In this document: positions 9,226 to 15,817 of the stretch, piece after piece
Layout: each line of letters begins with the position of its first letter
Position numbering within the stretch: position 1 is the stretch's first letter
Source: Patescibacteria group bacterium
Lineage (GTDB): Bacteria; Patescibacteriota; Minisyncoccia; Phycocordibacterales; JACZSL01
Assembly: GCA_022574205.1 (NCBI GenBank)
Contig: JACZSL010000008.1
Coordinates: 1-32,198, forward strand
Length of the DNA: 32,198 nt
Direction of reading: 5' to 3'
Position numbers and translations under genes: made by a program
The notes under the pieces: generated by a model
What the model was told of the DNA's origin: nothing
Database searches by the model: none
What the model saw: only the letters and a program-made list of their open reading frames with translations

Positions 9226-9666
9226 ATGACCACCCAACTTGTCACAATAATATCTATACATACATATCTTGCACTTATAGCTAGCGCGTTTTTTTACTCA
9301 TTTCTGATTGGTTTTTTAAATAAAAAACCGGCGAGCGAGCGGTCGCTTCGCTTCAAATCCGGAGCTGCTTTTTTAGCTTCACTCTTAACATACATCTCTG
9401 GCTGGTACCTTTCTGATTATTTTGTAGGTAAGCTAGGGTTTATAACAGAGTTTTCGGTTAGCACATTTGTATCGACGCTTTTATATGTTCAGCAACTACT
9501 TCTCCCAACTATCGCGGCAGCTGGATTAATCATCTTTCTCATAATCTGGAAAAAGGGAAGTGTTGCACGTGAGAGACCTCTTATATTTAAGACAGTAACA
9601 GCACTTGGATTCCTAGGTTTTATTGGAGGCGCTGCATTAATGTTTCTAGGAGTATTAATACCGTAA
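9226..9666 (+). CDS. four-helix membrane protein of unknown function
   Basis: A 146-residue hydrophobic protein with four transmembrane helices (near residues 8-30, 46-63, 87-108 and 122-143). The first helix contains a histidine (SIHTYLALIASAFF). I do not recognise a family. It lies between another small membrane protein and a flavodoxin-fold oxidoreductase, each separated by about 10 bases, so co-transcription is likely. The pair with 8714 might be a membrane redox partner, for example a haem- or quinone-binding subunit, but no clear ligand pattern is present. Confidence 0.55.
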   Translation: MTTQLVTIISIHTYLALIASAFFYSFLIGFLNKKPASERSLRFKSGAAFLASLLTYISGWYLSDYFVGKLGFITEFSVSTFVSTLLYVQQLLLPTIAAAGLIIFLIIWKKGSVARERPLIFKTVTALGFLGFIGGAALMFLGVLIP

Positions 9667-9674
9667 ATAAGTGG

Positions 9675-10253
9675 ATGAAAAAAGTTTTTATAATACTAGG
9701 ACATCCCGATTCAGACACACTTTCCGGAGCTCTCGCTGATGAGTACGAGAGAGGAGCACGTGAGAGTGGGTGCGAAATCCGACGTACAAATTTGGGCGAT
9801 ATTAACTTTGATCCGATTTTGCATCTCGGGTACAAAGTGATTCAAGAGCTCGAGCCGGATTTAGTAACTATTCAGGCAAACATTAAATGGGCGGATCATA
9901 TAGTCATTATCTACCCTAACTGGTGGTTTACCATGCCAGCTATTCTTAAGGGAATGTTTGACAGGATGTTTCTTCCACATTTTTCTTTCCGAATTGATAA
10001 AAAAACACATAAAGCCCAAGGTCTTTTAACAGGTAAAACAGCACGTGTCATTATCGTATCGGGAACGTATAGCCCACTTCAAATACGATTAAAATTTGGA
10101 GATTATACTAATGAAGTCAGGAGAGGTGTATTAGGTTTCAGTGGAATAAGACCAGTTAGGGTTACAAGTTTTGGTCCAAGTGATCTTTTAGGTGATAATA
10201 GAAAGGCGGCTTGGAAGAGAAAAATCTATCGATTAGGGAAAAAAGGGAAGTAA
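9675..10253 (+). CDS. flavodoxin-fold NAD(P)H:quinone oxidoreductase family protein
   Basis: A 192-residue cytoplasmic protein of the flavodoxin_2 / NAD(P)H dehydrogenase (quinone) family (KefF, MdaB, WrbA relatives). It starts with the phosphate-binding loop ILGHPDSDTLSGALAD and has the conserved IVIIYPNWWFTMPAILKGMFDRMF segment (about residues 77-100, here split for description), where WW and P line the FMN site. It probably uses FMN to reduce quinones with two electrons. The C-terminus is basic. The start ATG is 8 bases after the previous stop, so it is part of the same operon. Confidence 0.85.
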   Translation: MKKVFIILGHPDSDTLSGALADEYERGARESGCEIRRTNLGDINFDPILHLGYKVIQELEPDLVTIQANIKWADHIVIIYPNWWFTMPAILKGMFDRMFLPHFSFRIDKKTHKAQGLLTGKTARVIIVSGTYSPLQIRLKFGDYTNEVRRGVLGFSGIRPVRVTSFGPSDLLGDNRKAAWKRKIYRLGKKGK

Positions 10254-10283
10254 ATTTAGATTATAGAACTCCACAGAGACCTT

Positions 10284-10312
10284 CTTACACGGGGGATTGT
10301 TGGGGTTATAAT
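10284..10312 (+). promoter_or_regulatory. probable sigma-70 type promoter
   Basis: A perfect -10 box TATAAT (10307-10312) lies 17 bases after CTTACA (10284-10289; 4 of 6 consensus). It is 32 bases before the start of the gene at 10344, so that gene probably begins a new transcript. Confidence 0.5.
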
Positions 10313-10343
10313 ATAGGTATTACTAGTTTTTAATAATTTTTAT

Positions 10344-10730
10344 ATGGAAAATACAGCATTACTTGCACAATTTTTGGGACTCTTTTCTGTGATATTAGCA
10401 TTGTCGATGCTCATACGACGAAAAATGGTCGTGCACATCATGAAAGGTGTGTTAAAGAATCGAGCTACAACATATCTTATAGGTATGCTTGAAGTTATTG
10501 GAGGTTTGCTACTTGTGCTTAATCACGCTGTGTGGGACAGCGCGCTAACGACAGCAATTAGTGTCTTGGGGTGGCTTCTACTTATAGAGGGAGTCTTCTA
10601 TCTATTTGCGACGCAAAAATTCATCAAATCTATCGTTAAGATACTCGACAACTATAAAGCTTACTACATTTCCTCTATACTCTACTTCATATTTGGTGTA
10701 TATCTCGTCTACGCCGGCTTCTCGTTGTAA
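10344..10730 (+). CDS. four-helix membrane protein of unknown function
   Basis: A 128-residue protein with four transmembrane helices (about residues 6-24, 43-62, 70-90 and 106-126). A basic cytoplasmic loop (IRRKMVVHIMKG) follows the first helix and a short basic segment precedes the last. No family is recognised with confidence. Its last 16 codons' DNA is partly repeated at 11213-11235, beyond the next gene, which suggests that gene was inserted at the end of this one. Confidence 0.6.
   Translation: MENTALLAQFLGLFSVILALSMLIRRKMVVHIMKGVLKNRATTYLIGMLEVIGGLLLVLNHAVWDSALTTAISVLGWLLLIEGVFYLFATQKFIKSIVKILDNYKAYYISSILYFIFGVYLVYAGFSL
10708..10730 (+). repeat. 23-bp direct repeat, copy 1
   Basis: The sequence tctacgccggcttctc plus a nearby tgtaa occurs here, at the 3' end of the gene at 10344, and again at 11213-11235. 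Only two central bases differ. The two copies bracket the gene at 10744-11187. Confidence 0.8.
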
Positions 10731-10743
10731 GGAACGAAACACC

Positions 10744-11187
10744 ATGCTGTCCAAAAAAAGAACACTGTTAATTGTCCTTGTCGTCGTAGTCGCGGTTGTT
10801 GTGATCGGGGGATTCTTTGTATTATCTAACCAAGGAACCCAAAGAGATCTCGCGGGACGAATTCCAGTCCGGTTCGCTGTTGGGTTGGTTATGGACAATG
10901 TTGTAGAGATAACTGGCCCTTTCGACATGCCAGTTAAAGTCGTGAACGCGGGATCTGAGGACGATTCATATTCACTCAGTGTGGTTTCGAAAAACGGTTT
11001 TGTAGACGTCTCGCTATCTTCCGACACACTCAGCATTCCGGCAAAAAGTGAGGAGACCATCACGCTTCATATGAATCCAAACACGGAATTCGTCACTGAT
11101 ATCGTGAAACTACGAGTGACGAGCAATAGGTTTACTAGTAATACAGATGGCGTCGAAGTGACAGTAACCATATCGGCAATTCAGTGA
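10744..11187 (+). CDS. membrane-anchored exterior beta-sandwich protein
   Basis: The likely protein is 147 residues, starting at the ATG at 10744, which follows the previous stop by 13 bases and has an aagga-like site before it. A longer in-frame extension to 10606 overlaps the previous gene and is rejected. MLSKKR and a Val/Ile-rich helix (residues 7-27) form a signal anchor. The remainder is predicted beta-rich, with a segment resembling NEW3/Ig-like domains (MPVKVVNAGSEDDSYSLSV, then SIPAKSEETITLHMNP). It probably sits on the outer face of the membrane. Function unknown. Confidence 0.65.
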   Translation: MLSKKRTLLIVLVVVVAVVVIGGFFVLSNQGTQRDLAGRIPVRFAVGLVMDNVVEITGPFDMPVKVVNAGSEDDSYSLSVVSKNGFVDVSLSSDTLSIPAKSEETITLHMNPNTEFVTDIVKLRVTSNRFTSNTDGVEVTVTISAIQ

Positions 11188-11212
11188 CGCCGAATCTACG
11201 TCACTGAGAATC

Positions 11213-11235
11213 TCTACGCCGGCTTCTCACTGTAA
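11213..11235 (+). repeat. 23-bp direct repeat, copy 2
   Basis: Second copy of the end of the gene at 10344 (see 10708-10730), now in non-coding DNA after the exterior protein gene. It looks like a scar of an insertion or tandem duplication. Confidence 0.8.
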
Positions 11236-11251
11236 AACACAAAACCGGAAT

Positions 11252-11288
11252 AAAAAGAATCCTTGCTTTAAAGCAAGGATTCTTTTTG
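11252..11288 (+). terminator. strong bidirectional terminator (family copy T1)
   Basis: An 18-bp perfect inverted repeat (11252-11269 with 11270-11287) has an A-rich left edge and T-rich right edge, so it can terminate in both directions. Its core, agaatccttgcttt, reappears in the terminator at 14392-14423. Confidence 0.9.
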
Positions 11289-11298
11289 TCCAGCCACG

Positions 11299-11353
11299 GG
11301 CGGTATTCTAGTTTACTAACCAGCTTTGCTAGTTAGCAAACAGGGAATCCGCC
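11299..11353. repeat. nested imperfect hairpin element
   Basis: Outer arms ggcggtattc (11299-11308) and gaatccgcc (11345-11353) pair with one bulge. Inside, gtttactaaccagc (11311-11324) pairs with gctagttagcaaac (11328-11341), with two mismatches and a ttt loop. The whole forms a long hairpin between a terminator and the promoter of the AbrB-like gene. It has no T tract. Function unknown. Confidence 0.55.
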
Positions 11354-11359
11354 AAGTAC

Positions 11360-11420
11360 GGACTGCAATTTGCAAATCACTCGTCGTGGCTCGTGAGCAA
11401 ATTGGGAGTATACTATATGT
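11360..11420 (+). promoter_or_regulatory. leaderless-type promoter P1
   Basis: TATACT (11409-11414) stands 6 bases before the ATG at 11421, so transcription would begin at or next to the start codon. The module from ggactgcaatttgca (11360) to the ATG resembles the region 13599-13657 before the DUF427 gene; the last 29 bases match at 22 positions by hand alignment. Confidence 0.5.
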
Positions 11421-11606
11421 ATGGCAAGAAGAAAGAGAGAAAACTATACGGTTCGTTCGCTCAATAAAATTTCGAACGGAAAAAGCTACAGTGTCACCTT
11501 ACCAGTCGAAGTGATCCGTGCTTTTCGGTGGCAAAAGAGGCAGAAACTTACCCTCAAAATCGACAAGCGAAGGAAAACGATTACCATCTCCGACTGGTCC
11601 CGTTAA
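11421..11606 (+). CDS. AbrB/SpoVT-type swapped-hairpin DNA-binding protein
   Basis: A 61-residue basic protein that fits one AbrB/MazE-like domain: SYSVTLPVEVIRAFRWQKRQ, then a beta hairpin LKIDKRRKTITISDW. Such domains dimerise and bind DNA as repressors or antitoxins. No toxin partner is visible: the gene 2 bases downstream encodes a membrane protein with a CxxC motif. It may therefore be the local regulator of the following two membrane genes, probably binding its own promoter. The start is supported by the promoter TATACT only 6 bases upstream (leaderless translation). Confidence 0.75.
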   Translation: MARRKRENYTVRSLNKISNGKSYSVTLPVEVIRAFRWQKRQKLTLKIDKRRKTITISDWSR

Positions 11607-11608
11607 AC

Positions 11609-12100
11609 ATGAACACATTGGGAACCATAGCTTTCTCAGTGAATAGGAGCCTCAAAGATACAAAATACAAACTGTTGCTTGTTTTTGTATCATTAGTGGT
11701 TTTTTTCTTATTTGTTCTTATTCCAACTATTTCAGTCCCCGGTAACACTTTTTTATATCAACTCTCACTTTTCTCTTTCCTTGATTTAACTATTACAATC
11801 TCTCTCTCAATCTTATATGCAGTTTTTGTAGTAATGCAGGTATATTCCATGCGTCATAAAAAGAAGATTTCGGACATTGGAGCTACGGTTGCGGGAGGCG
11901 CAGGCACATTGCTTGCTGGAGTTGCCGGCGCTTCTTTTTGCGCATCCTGCCTTGCTCCATTGTTTGCTATTTTTGGTGTTGGCTTTGGGGGTGTATTATT
12001 TTTACTTGAATATCGCTTCTATTTTGTAATTGTAATTGCACTCTTAATGCTTATTGCAATTTATTTAACTTCCCTAAAAATACAAGAAGATAATAATTAA
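11609..12100 (+). CDS. membrane protein with CASC motif, metal- or thiol-related
   Basis: I start this at the ATG at 11609, 2 bases after the AbrB-like stop; a longer frame to 11528 overlaps that gene and is rejected. The 163-residue protein has four transmembrane helices (about residues 21-42, 57-80, 92-125 and 130-153). The third helix is Gly-rich and holds GASFCASCLAPLFAIFGVG with C111 and C114. Paired cysteines in a membrane helix recall MerT/MerC-type metal uptake proteins and thiol-redox membrane proteins. It precedes ccdA by 55 bases, so a redox role is favoured. No family is certain. Confidence 0.6.
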   Translation: MNTLGTIAFSVNRSLKDTKYKLLLVFVSLVVFFLFVLIPTISVPGNTFLYQLSLFSFLDLTITISLSILYAVFVVMQVYSMRHKKKISDIGATVAGGAGTLLAGVAGASFCASCLAPLFAIFGVGFGGVLFLLEYRFYFVIVIALLMLIAIYLTSLKIQEDNN

Positions 12101-12155
12101 GGATTCTTTTTTGTTACACTAAACATATATTTAACATGTACATTACGCACAAAAC

Positions 12156-13007
12156 ATGAACAAAGAATGGATAAAACTTTCCCTGTATTTTTTGGTCATA
12201 TTAATCCTTGTGGTGGGTGGCTACAGTCTATTCCTGTGGTTTGTTGTAAACATTATGAAAGGCGGAGCAGCCTTTGGTCTCCTGTTTGTTGCATTAGTCG
12301 CAGGAGTTGCGAGTTTTTTCAACCCATGCGCATTTCCGCTTCTTCCGGCTTATCTCGCCCAATATTACACAACGAAGGAAGGCAAGGAAGTTAAATCGGC
12401 GAGTAAGATTTTATTATCAGGCCTTGCTGCTTCCTTAGGGGTTATTACGTTCAACATGCTGCTTGGCGGTGTTATCGGTATTCTTGGAGCAGGCTTTGGA
12501 AAATCATTGGGTCTTGCGGGAGATAACCCAAATTTCTCTGTGCGGTGGTTGCGTGGTATCGTTGGGGTACTACTTCTCTATCTCGGTTTTAGTCATGCAA
12601 CAGGCAAGGGTAATCCTTTTGAAAAGTTAGCACACCTATGGCACCCAAAATCTTCCCCCAAAGAAGTTAGCGGAATTAAAAAAATGTATGGCTATGGATT
12701 TGGCTATACTCTGCTCGGTATCGGTTGTGGCGGACCTATAATGGCAGGTCTTTTCGTGTTTTCATTCGCACAAGGAGGTCTTGCCGATGCCCTCATTGCA
12801 TTTTTTATATATTCAATGACAATGGCTGTGCTTATGATTATAGTCTCGTTCCTAACTGCTCTGTCTAAAGAAGCTCTTCTTACAAATCTGCGTCAATCAA
12901 CAGTGGCAATCCAAAGAATAAGCGGTGTATTGCTGCTTCTCGTTGGTGCGTTTCTCGTATTGTCGTCCATTTATGTTACAACGTTTACAAGCATTCTCTT
13001 CCCATAG
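12156..13007 (+). CDS. ccdA: CcdA-like thiol-disulfide transporter
   Basis: A 283-residue membrane protein of the CcdA/DsbD transmembrane family, with an extra N-terminal helix (residues 8-33) before the usual six. The redox cysteines are in FFNPCAFPLLPAYL (C58) and LGIGCGGPIMAG (C191). It should carry electrons from cytoplasmic thioredoxin to exterior thiol proteins. It is separate from the 750-residue DsbD-like protein at 2263, so the region encodes two such transporters. The start ATG has no clear Shine-Dalgarno. Half of the reused terminator sequence (aaggattctttttt, 12099-12112) lies just upstream. Confidence 0.85.
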   Translation: MNKEWIKLSLYFLVILILVVGGYSLFLWFVVNIMKGGAAFGLLFVALVAGVASFFNPCAFPLLPAYLAQYYTTKEGKEVKSASKILLSGLAASLGVITFNMLLGGVIGILGAGFGKSLGLAGDNPNFSVRWLRGIVGVLLLYLGFSHATGKGNPFEKLAHLWHPKSSPKEVSGIKKMYGYGFGYTLLGIGCGGPIMAGLFVFSFAQGGLADALIAFFIYSMTMAVLMIIVSFLTALSKEALLTNLRQSTVAIQRISGVLLLLVGAFLVLSSIYVTTFTSILFP

Positions 13008-13102
13008 CAAAATAGTGCAATGTTAAAAAAGTAAAAACTTGTTCTCGAAATCGACTAACGAAAGCGAACTTTACTAAATAAATCTGCATCGAACAAAAAA
13101 AC

Positions 13103-13138
13103 AGCCAAGCACCTTACAGTACTTGGCTAGCTTGTTTT
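13103..13138. terminator. bidirectional intrinsic terminator
   Basis: agccaag (13103-13109) pairs with cttggct (13122-13128). On the minus strand it runs into GTTTTTTT, a good terminator for the minus-strand genes at 13171-13515; on the plus strand it ends in a weaker T-rich tail after ccdA. The rest of 13008-13170 shows no gene. Confidence 0.7.
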
Positions 13139-13170
13139 ATTCTGGATCCCCCAATCTCCTCGGGTATAAA

Positions 13171-13296
13171 TCATCCTTCACTTGACGTGTGAGAACTAAT
13201 CATTTGTTCATTAAGTCGATTCAACTCGTCCAACTCAGTCTGCGTGATTTCCTTGTCATCTTCTTTTTTCATCAGCTTACGAAATCTTTCATTCAT
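13171..13296 (-). CDS. 41-residue charged small protein
   Basis: A short frame from ATG (13296-13294) to TGA (13173-13171). The product is rich in Glu, Lys and Asp (MNERFRKLMKKEDDKEITQ at the start) and could form one amphipathic helix; it ends in SSHTSSEG. It begins 12 bases after the stop of the minus-strand membrane protein gene and is followed by a good minus-strand terminator, so co-transcription is likely. The family is unknown, and the call rests on position and amino-acid composition. Confidence 0.4.
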   Translation of the reverse strand: MNERFRKLMKKEDDKEITQTELDELNRLNEQMISSHTSSEG

Positions 13297-13308
13297 CGCG
13301 TCGGTCCA

Positions 13309-13515
13309 CTATTCTACTCCGCGATACGAGTAAACCACGATGAGCCCAATAATGAACAAAGCTAGACCCACCCCAGTTGCAGCCCCTTCACTTAGTGGGT
13401 CACCTAGAACATAACCCCATGTTACTAAAATACCAAGAACTATTAGGATGATACCACCCCGTGCGATCCAAATATTCACAATCTCTTCTCCGAAGTAAAC
13501 CGAGACTCGAAACAT
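13309..13515 (-). CDS. small two-helix membrane protein
   Basis: A 68-residue protein with two hydrophobic helices (about residues 18-37 and 47-65), separated by GDPLSEGAATG, and a short hydrophilic tail (YSYRGVE). No family is recognised. The start Met gives an amphipathic N-terminus (MFRVSVYFGEEIVNIWIARGG has Glu residues at 10-11). It is the first gene of a two-gene minus-strand unit ending at the terminator at 13103-13138 and diverges from the DUF427 gene. Confidence 0.5.
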   Translation of the reverse strand: MFRVSVYFGEEIVNIWIARGGIILIVLGILVTWGYVLGDPLSEGAATGVGLALFIIGLIVVYSYRGVE

Positions 13516-13598
13516 TCGAGTCTTTGTGTCCGAAGAGAAGCACTAACTATCCTATTTATACACCATCTCTTCCTTTTGTCAAATTCATGAGGAAATGT

Positions 13599-13657
13599 GG
13601 ATTGCGATTTGCATTCAATCAATTTACTCTTGAACAAATCGGGAATATACTAAAGAC
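13599..13657 (+). promoter_or_regulatory. leaderless-type promoter P2
   Basis: TTTACT (13623-13628), a 17-base spacer and TATACT (13646-13651) precede the ATG at 13658 by only 6 bases. The arrangement and much of the sequence match P1 (11360-11420). Confidence 0.55.
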
Positions 13658-13954
13658 ATGAAAGCCATCTGGAAAAATCAAATTATTGCAAAAAGTGACG
13701 ACACTGTTGTTATTGAAGGCAACCATTATTTTCCACCAGCATCTGTTGAAAGAGAGTATCTGGAGGAAAGTGATCATACATCTATATGTCCATGGAAGGG
13801 GGAAGCTCACTACTACGACATAGTAGTAGGCGAAGAAAAAAACGAGAATGCGGCATGGTATTATCCTGTATCAAAAGAAGGTTCAGTGGAACGTGTTGGT
13901 CAGGACTTTGCAAATTATATTGCCTTTTGGAATGGCGTGGAGGTTACCCCATAA
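13658..13954 (+). CDS. DUF427 domain protein
   Basis: A 98-residue protein that matches the DUF427 family throughout: MKAIWKNQIIAKSDDTVVIEG is the usual start (one residue over the length I quote elsewhere), followed by the core SICPWKGEAHYYDIVVG with the conserved Cys, Trp and Lys, and the end DFANYIAFWNGVEV. The family folds as a compact beta-rich domain; its biochemical role is not settled. The length is normal for a single-domain member. It is a single-gene unit between a leaderless promoter and a strong hairpin. Confidence 0.85.
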   Translation: MKAIWKNQIIAKSDDTVVIEGNHYFPPASVEREYLEESDHTSICPWKGEAHYYDIVVGEEKNENAAWYYPVSKEGSVERVGQDFANYIAFWNGVEVTP

Positions 13955-13987
13955 CGCGATAATTTTATTTTATATAAAATAAGAAAC

Positions 13988-14019
13988 CGCCCGAGAGAAA
14001 CGGGGGTTTCTCTCGGGCG
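13988..14019 (+). terminator. very stable hairpin after the DUF427 gene
   Basis: A perfect 14-bp stem, cgcccgagagaaac (13988-14001) with gtttctctcgggcg (14006-14019), closes a gggg loop. There is no T tract on the plus strand, so it may protect the 3' end or terminate inefficiently. Confidence 0.6.
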
Positions 14020-14069
14020 TGTGATAATTAATGCAACGGTTGTAGCCTTATTCTATACAAATTGTGTTT

Positions 14070-14094
14070 CTACTATAGGAGAGGAGTATAGTAG
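14070..14094 (+). promoter_or_regulatory. hairpin with purine-rich ggagaggag loop
   Basis: ctactata (14070-14077) pairs perfectly with tatagtag (14087-14094), presenting ggagaggag in the loop. The loop is an excellent Shine-Dalgarno match but lies about 60 bases before the next ATG (14145), too far to serve it. It could be an operator or an exposed anti-SD site. Confidence 0.4.
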
Positions 14095-14144
14095 TGGATA
14101 TATAAGAAGGTCTACTATTACAAGGTTTGTAATATACATACAGC

Positions 14145-14366
14145 ATGAAATTAACAACAAAGAAGGTGTTTCTTGCTGGAGGAATTGCCCTCGGTATGAT
14201 ATTTTCGGCGAGCATTGTATCTGCTATGCCAGACACGACGAGAGCGCTTGCTACAAACACAACAGAGTGTAGAGAGGAAACCATGTATGGTATTGGATCG
14301 GAGGGTGAGACGTATGCGCGTACGTTAAACCTCGGCGACATAACCGGTATAAGTAAACTCTACTAA
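14145..14366 (+). CDS. small secreted protein of unknown function
   Basis: A 73-residue protein with a typical signal peptide: basic start MKLTTKK, hydrophobic core VFLAGGIALGMIFSASIV and a probable cut after SIVSA (near residue 27). The mature part is about 46 residues, acidic and Thr-rich, with a single Cys (TTECREET). I do not recognise a family. A terminator follows at 14392. The N-terminal signal is the main support for calling it a real gene. Confidence 0.5.
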   Translation: MKLTTKKVFLAGGIALGMIFSASIVSAMPDTTRALATNTTECREETMYGIGSEGETYARTLNLGDITGISKLY

Positions 14367-14391
14367 ATCAAGAAGACAAAACTCCTATAAA

Positions 14392-14424
14392 AAAGAATCC
14401 TTGCTTTAAATCAAGGATTCTTTG
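14392..14424 (+). terminator. intrinsic terminator (family copy T2)
   Basis: aaagaatccttg (14392-14403) pairs with caaggattcttt (14412-14423). The sequence is nearly the same as the terminator T1 at 11252-11287, including the ctttaaa centre. Confidence 0.8.
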
Positions 14425-14465
14425 AGTGTAGTATTTTCGTGAAAACCGCGTAAGATAGATCTATT

Positions 14466-15440
14466 ATGGCATTTATAGACGAAATAAAAATAAAAGCCAA
14501 AGCGGGCCGTGGAGGAGACGGGGTTGTTAGGTGGCGCCATGAAAAATTCAAAGAATTCGGAGGGCCTTCAGGTGGCGATGGTGGTCGCGGTGGCGACATT
14601 TATATTAAGGCTGTGAGAGATTTACACTTGCTTCACAAATATAGAACAGTAAAAGAATTTAAGGCAGACGTTGGTGGCGCCGGCAAAAGCAATAGTCTTC
14701 ATGGGAAGAATGGGAAAGATTTGGATATTCTTCTACCAATTGGTTCTATTATTACGAATCTTGGAACAAAAGAAAAAATCTCTCTGACTGTCGACAATGA
14801 GCGCATTCTTTTATTAAAGGGGGGAAGCGGTGGTCGTGGAAACGAATCATTTAAAAGCTCAACTAATCAAACGCCACATGAAAGCACACCAGGACTAAAA
14901 GGAGAATCTGGAAAATTCTTTATTGAAATTGAGTTGGTTGCGGACATAGGACTGATTGGTCTTCCAAGCGCAGGAAAGTCGAGTCTCTTAAATGCATTAA
15001 CCGCCGCGCAAGCAAAAGTTGGTGATTATCCTTTCACAACACTTGAGCCAAACCTTGGAGAATGTTTCGGATACATTCTTTCTGATATCCCGGGTTTAAT
15101 AAAGGGAGCCTCCGGGGGCAAAGGTCTAGGCCATAAGTTTTTGAAGCATATAAAACGTACAAAGATGTTAGTACACCTTGTATCAGTGGAAAATGATGAT
15201 CCTACCAACGCTTACGAAATAATCAAAAAAGAATTGGCTGAGTATGACAAAGAATTGTTAGAAAAGATGGAAGTGATAGTACTTACGAAAACAGATCTTA
15301 TAGAAAATAAAAAAGAAATAGATAAAATCGTAAAGAAACTAAAAAAGAAGAGAGAAACAGTTCTTACACTATCGATCTACGACGACGAGAGCATAAAAAC
15401 TTTTCGTAAAGCTATTATTGCAGAAGTAGAAAAATTGTAA
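14466..15440 (+). CDS. obg: Obg family GTPase
   Basis: A 324-residue GTPase involved in large-subunit ribosome assembly and stress response. The glycine-rich Obg fold covers residues 1-158 (AGRGGDGVVRWRHEKF, GGPSGGDGGRGGDI). The G domain has G1 GLPSAGKSS (165-173), switch I YPFTTLEP (188-195), G3 DIPG (207-210) and G4 TKTD (274-277). The C-terminal OCT domain found in many Obg proteins is absent. The start ATG at 14466 begins MAFIDEIKIKAKAG, the normal N-terminus. Only a short leader follows the upstream terminator. Confidence 0.95.
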   Translation: MAFIDEIKIKAKAGRGGDGVVRWRHEKFKEFGGPSGGDGGRGGDIYIKAVRDLHLLHKYRTVKEFKADVGGAGKSNSLHGKNGKDLDILLPIGSIITNLGTKEKISLTVDNERILLLKGGSGGRGNESFKSSTNQTPHESTPGLKGESGKFFIEIELVADIGLIGLPSAGKSSLLNALTAAQAKVGDYPFTTLEPNLGECFGYILSDIPGLIKGASGGKGLGHKFLKHIKRTKMLVHLVSVENDDPTNAYEIIKKELAEYDKELLEKMEVIVLTKTDLIENKKEIDKIVKKLKKKRETVLTLSIYDDESIKTFRKAIIAEVEKL

Positions 15441-15488
15441 CAACAAACCGCTAGAGACTTTCTTACGGATAATTTGTTTTACCAAAGG

Positions 15489-15698
15489 ATGAAAAGAAGT
15501 AAAAATGTGATAGTTTGGGCTGGTATTGTTGTTTTTCTTATGCTTTTTGGACGATTCGTTTACTATAATATAGTCGTCCCATGGCCTTACAGAGAGCAAT
15601 TACGGTTATGCTTAGAGGATGCCAGGAGTCTTGAAATCGAGGCGGAGGTTAAGGAAGCTGAAAACATCTGCTTTCGAACGTATCCTCATTTTAACTAG
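15489..15698 (+). CDS. 69-residue single-pass membrane protein
   Basis: I use the ATG at 15489 (MKRSKNVIVW) with a nearby aaagg, rather than the TTG 15 bases upstream. One transmembrane helix (about residues 6-26) is followed by an acidic helical tail with two cysteines (LRLCLEDARSLEIEAEVKEA and ENICFRTYPHFN). The family is unknown. The tail could form a short coiled coil outside or inside the cell. A good terminator follows at 15711. Confidence 0.5.
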   Translation: MKRSKNVIVWAGIVVFLMLFGRFVYYNIVVPWPYREQLRLCLEDARSLEIEAEVKEAENICFRTYPHFN

Positions 15699-15710
15699 AA
15701 TACTCATGAT

Positions 15711-15737
15711 AAAATGGCTTTATAGAGCCGTTTTTGT
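15711..15737 (+). terminator. intrinsic terminator
   Basis: aaaatggct (15711-15719) pairs with agccgtttt (15726-15734), with one G-T pair, and ends in five T. It separates the obg region from the PspC operon. Confidence 0.8.
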
Positions 15738-15778
15738 GTGTTTGCCAAAATATTTGTAATACATCTAACAGTGTATCC

Positions 15779-15806
15779 TTGCAGAAAAAGAATGGATCAC
15801 TATAAT
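15779..15806 (+). promoter_or_regulatory. probable sigma-70 type promoter of the PspC operon
   Basis: TTGCAG (15779-15784) and a perfect TATAAT (15801-15806) are separated by 16 bases. The gene begins 11 bases after the -10 box, giving a leader of only a few bases. Confidence 0.6.
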
Positions 15807-15817
15807 AGCCTCATATT

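Noticed and set aside
10606-10743. N-terminal extension of the exterior beta-sandwich protein
   Set aside because: It overlaps the preceding membrane gene, and the signal anchor begins at the ATG at 10744.
11311-11341. Resemblance to an integron attC site (ctaac ... gttag)
   Set aside because: The boxes do not fit RYYYAAC and GTTRRRY, the spacing is too short, and no integrase or cassette array is present.
14021-14272. Plus-strand open frame of 83 codons
   Set aside because: It overlaps the secreted-protein gene in another frame, starts in the terminator hairpin and has no domain or signal.
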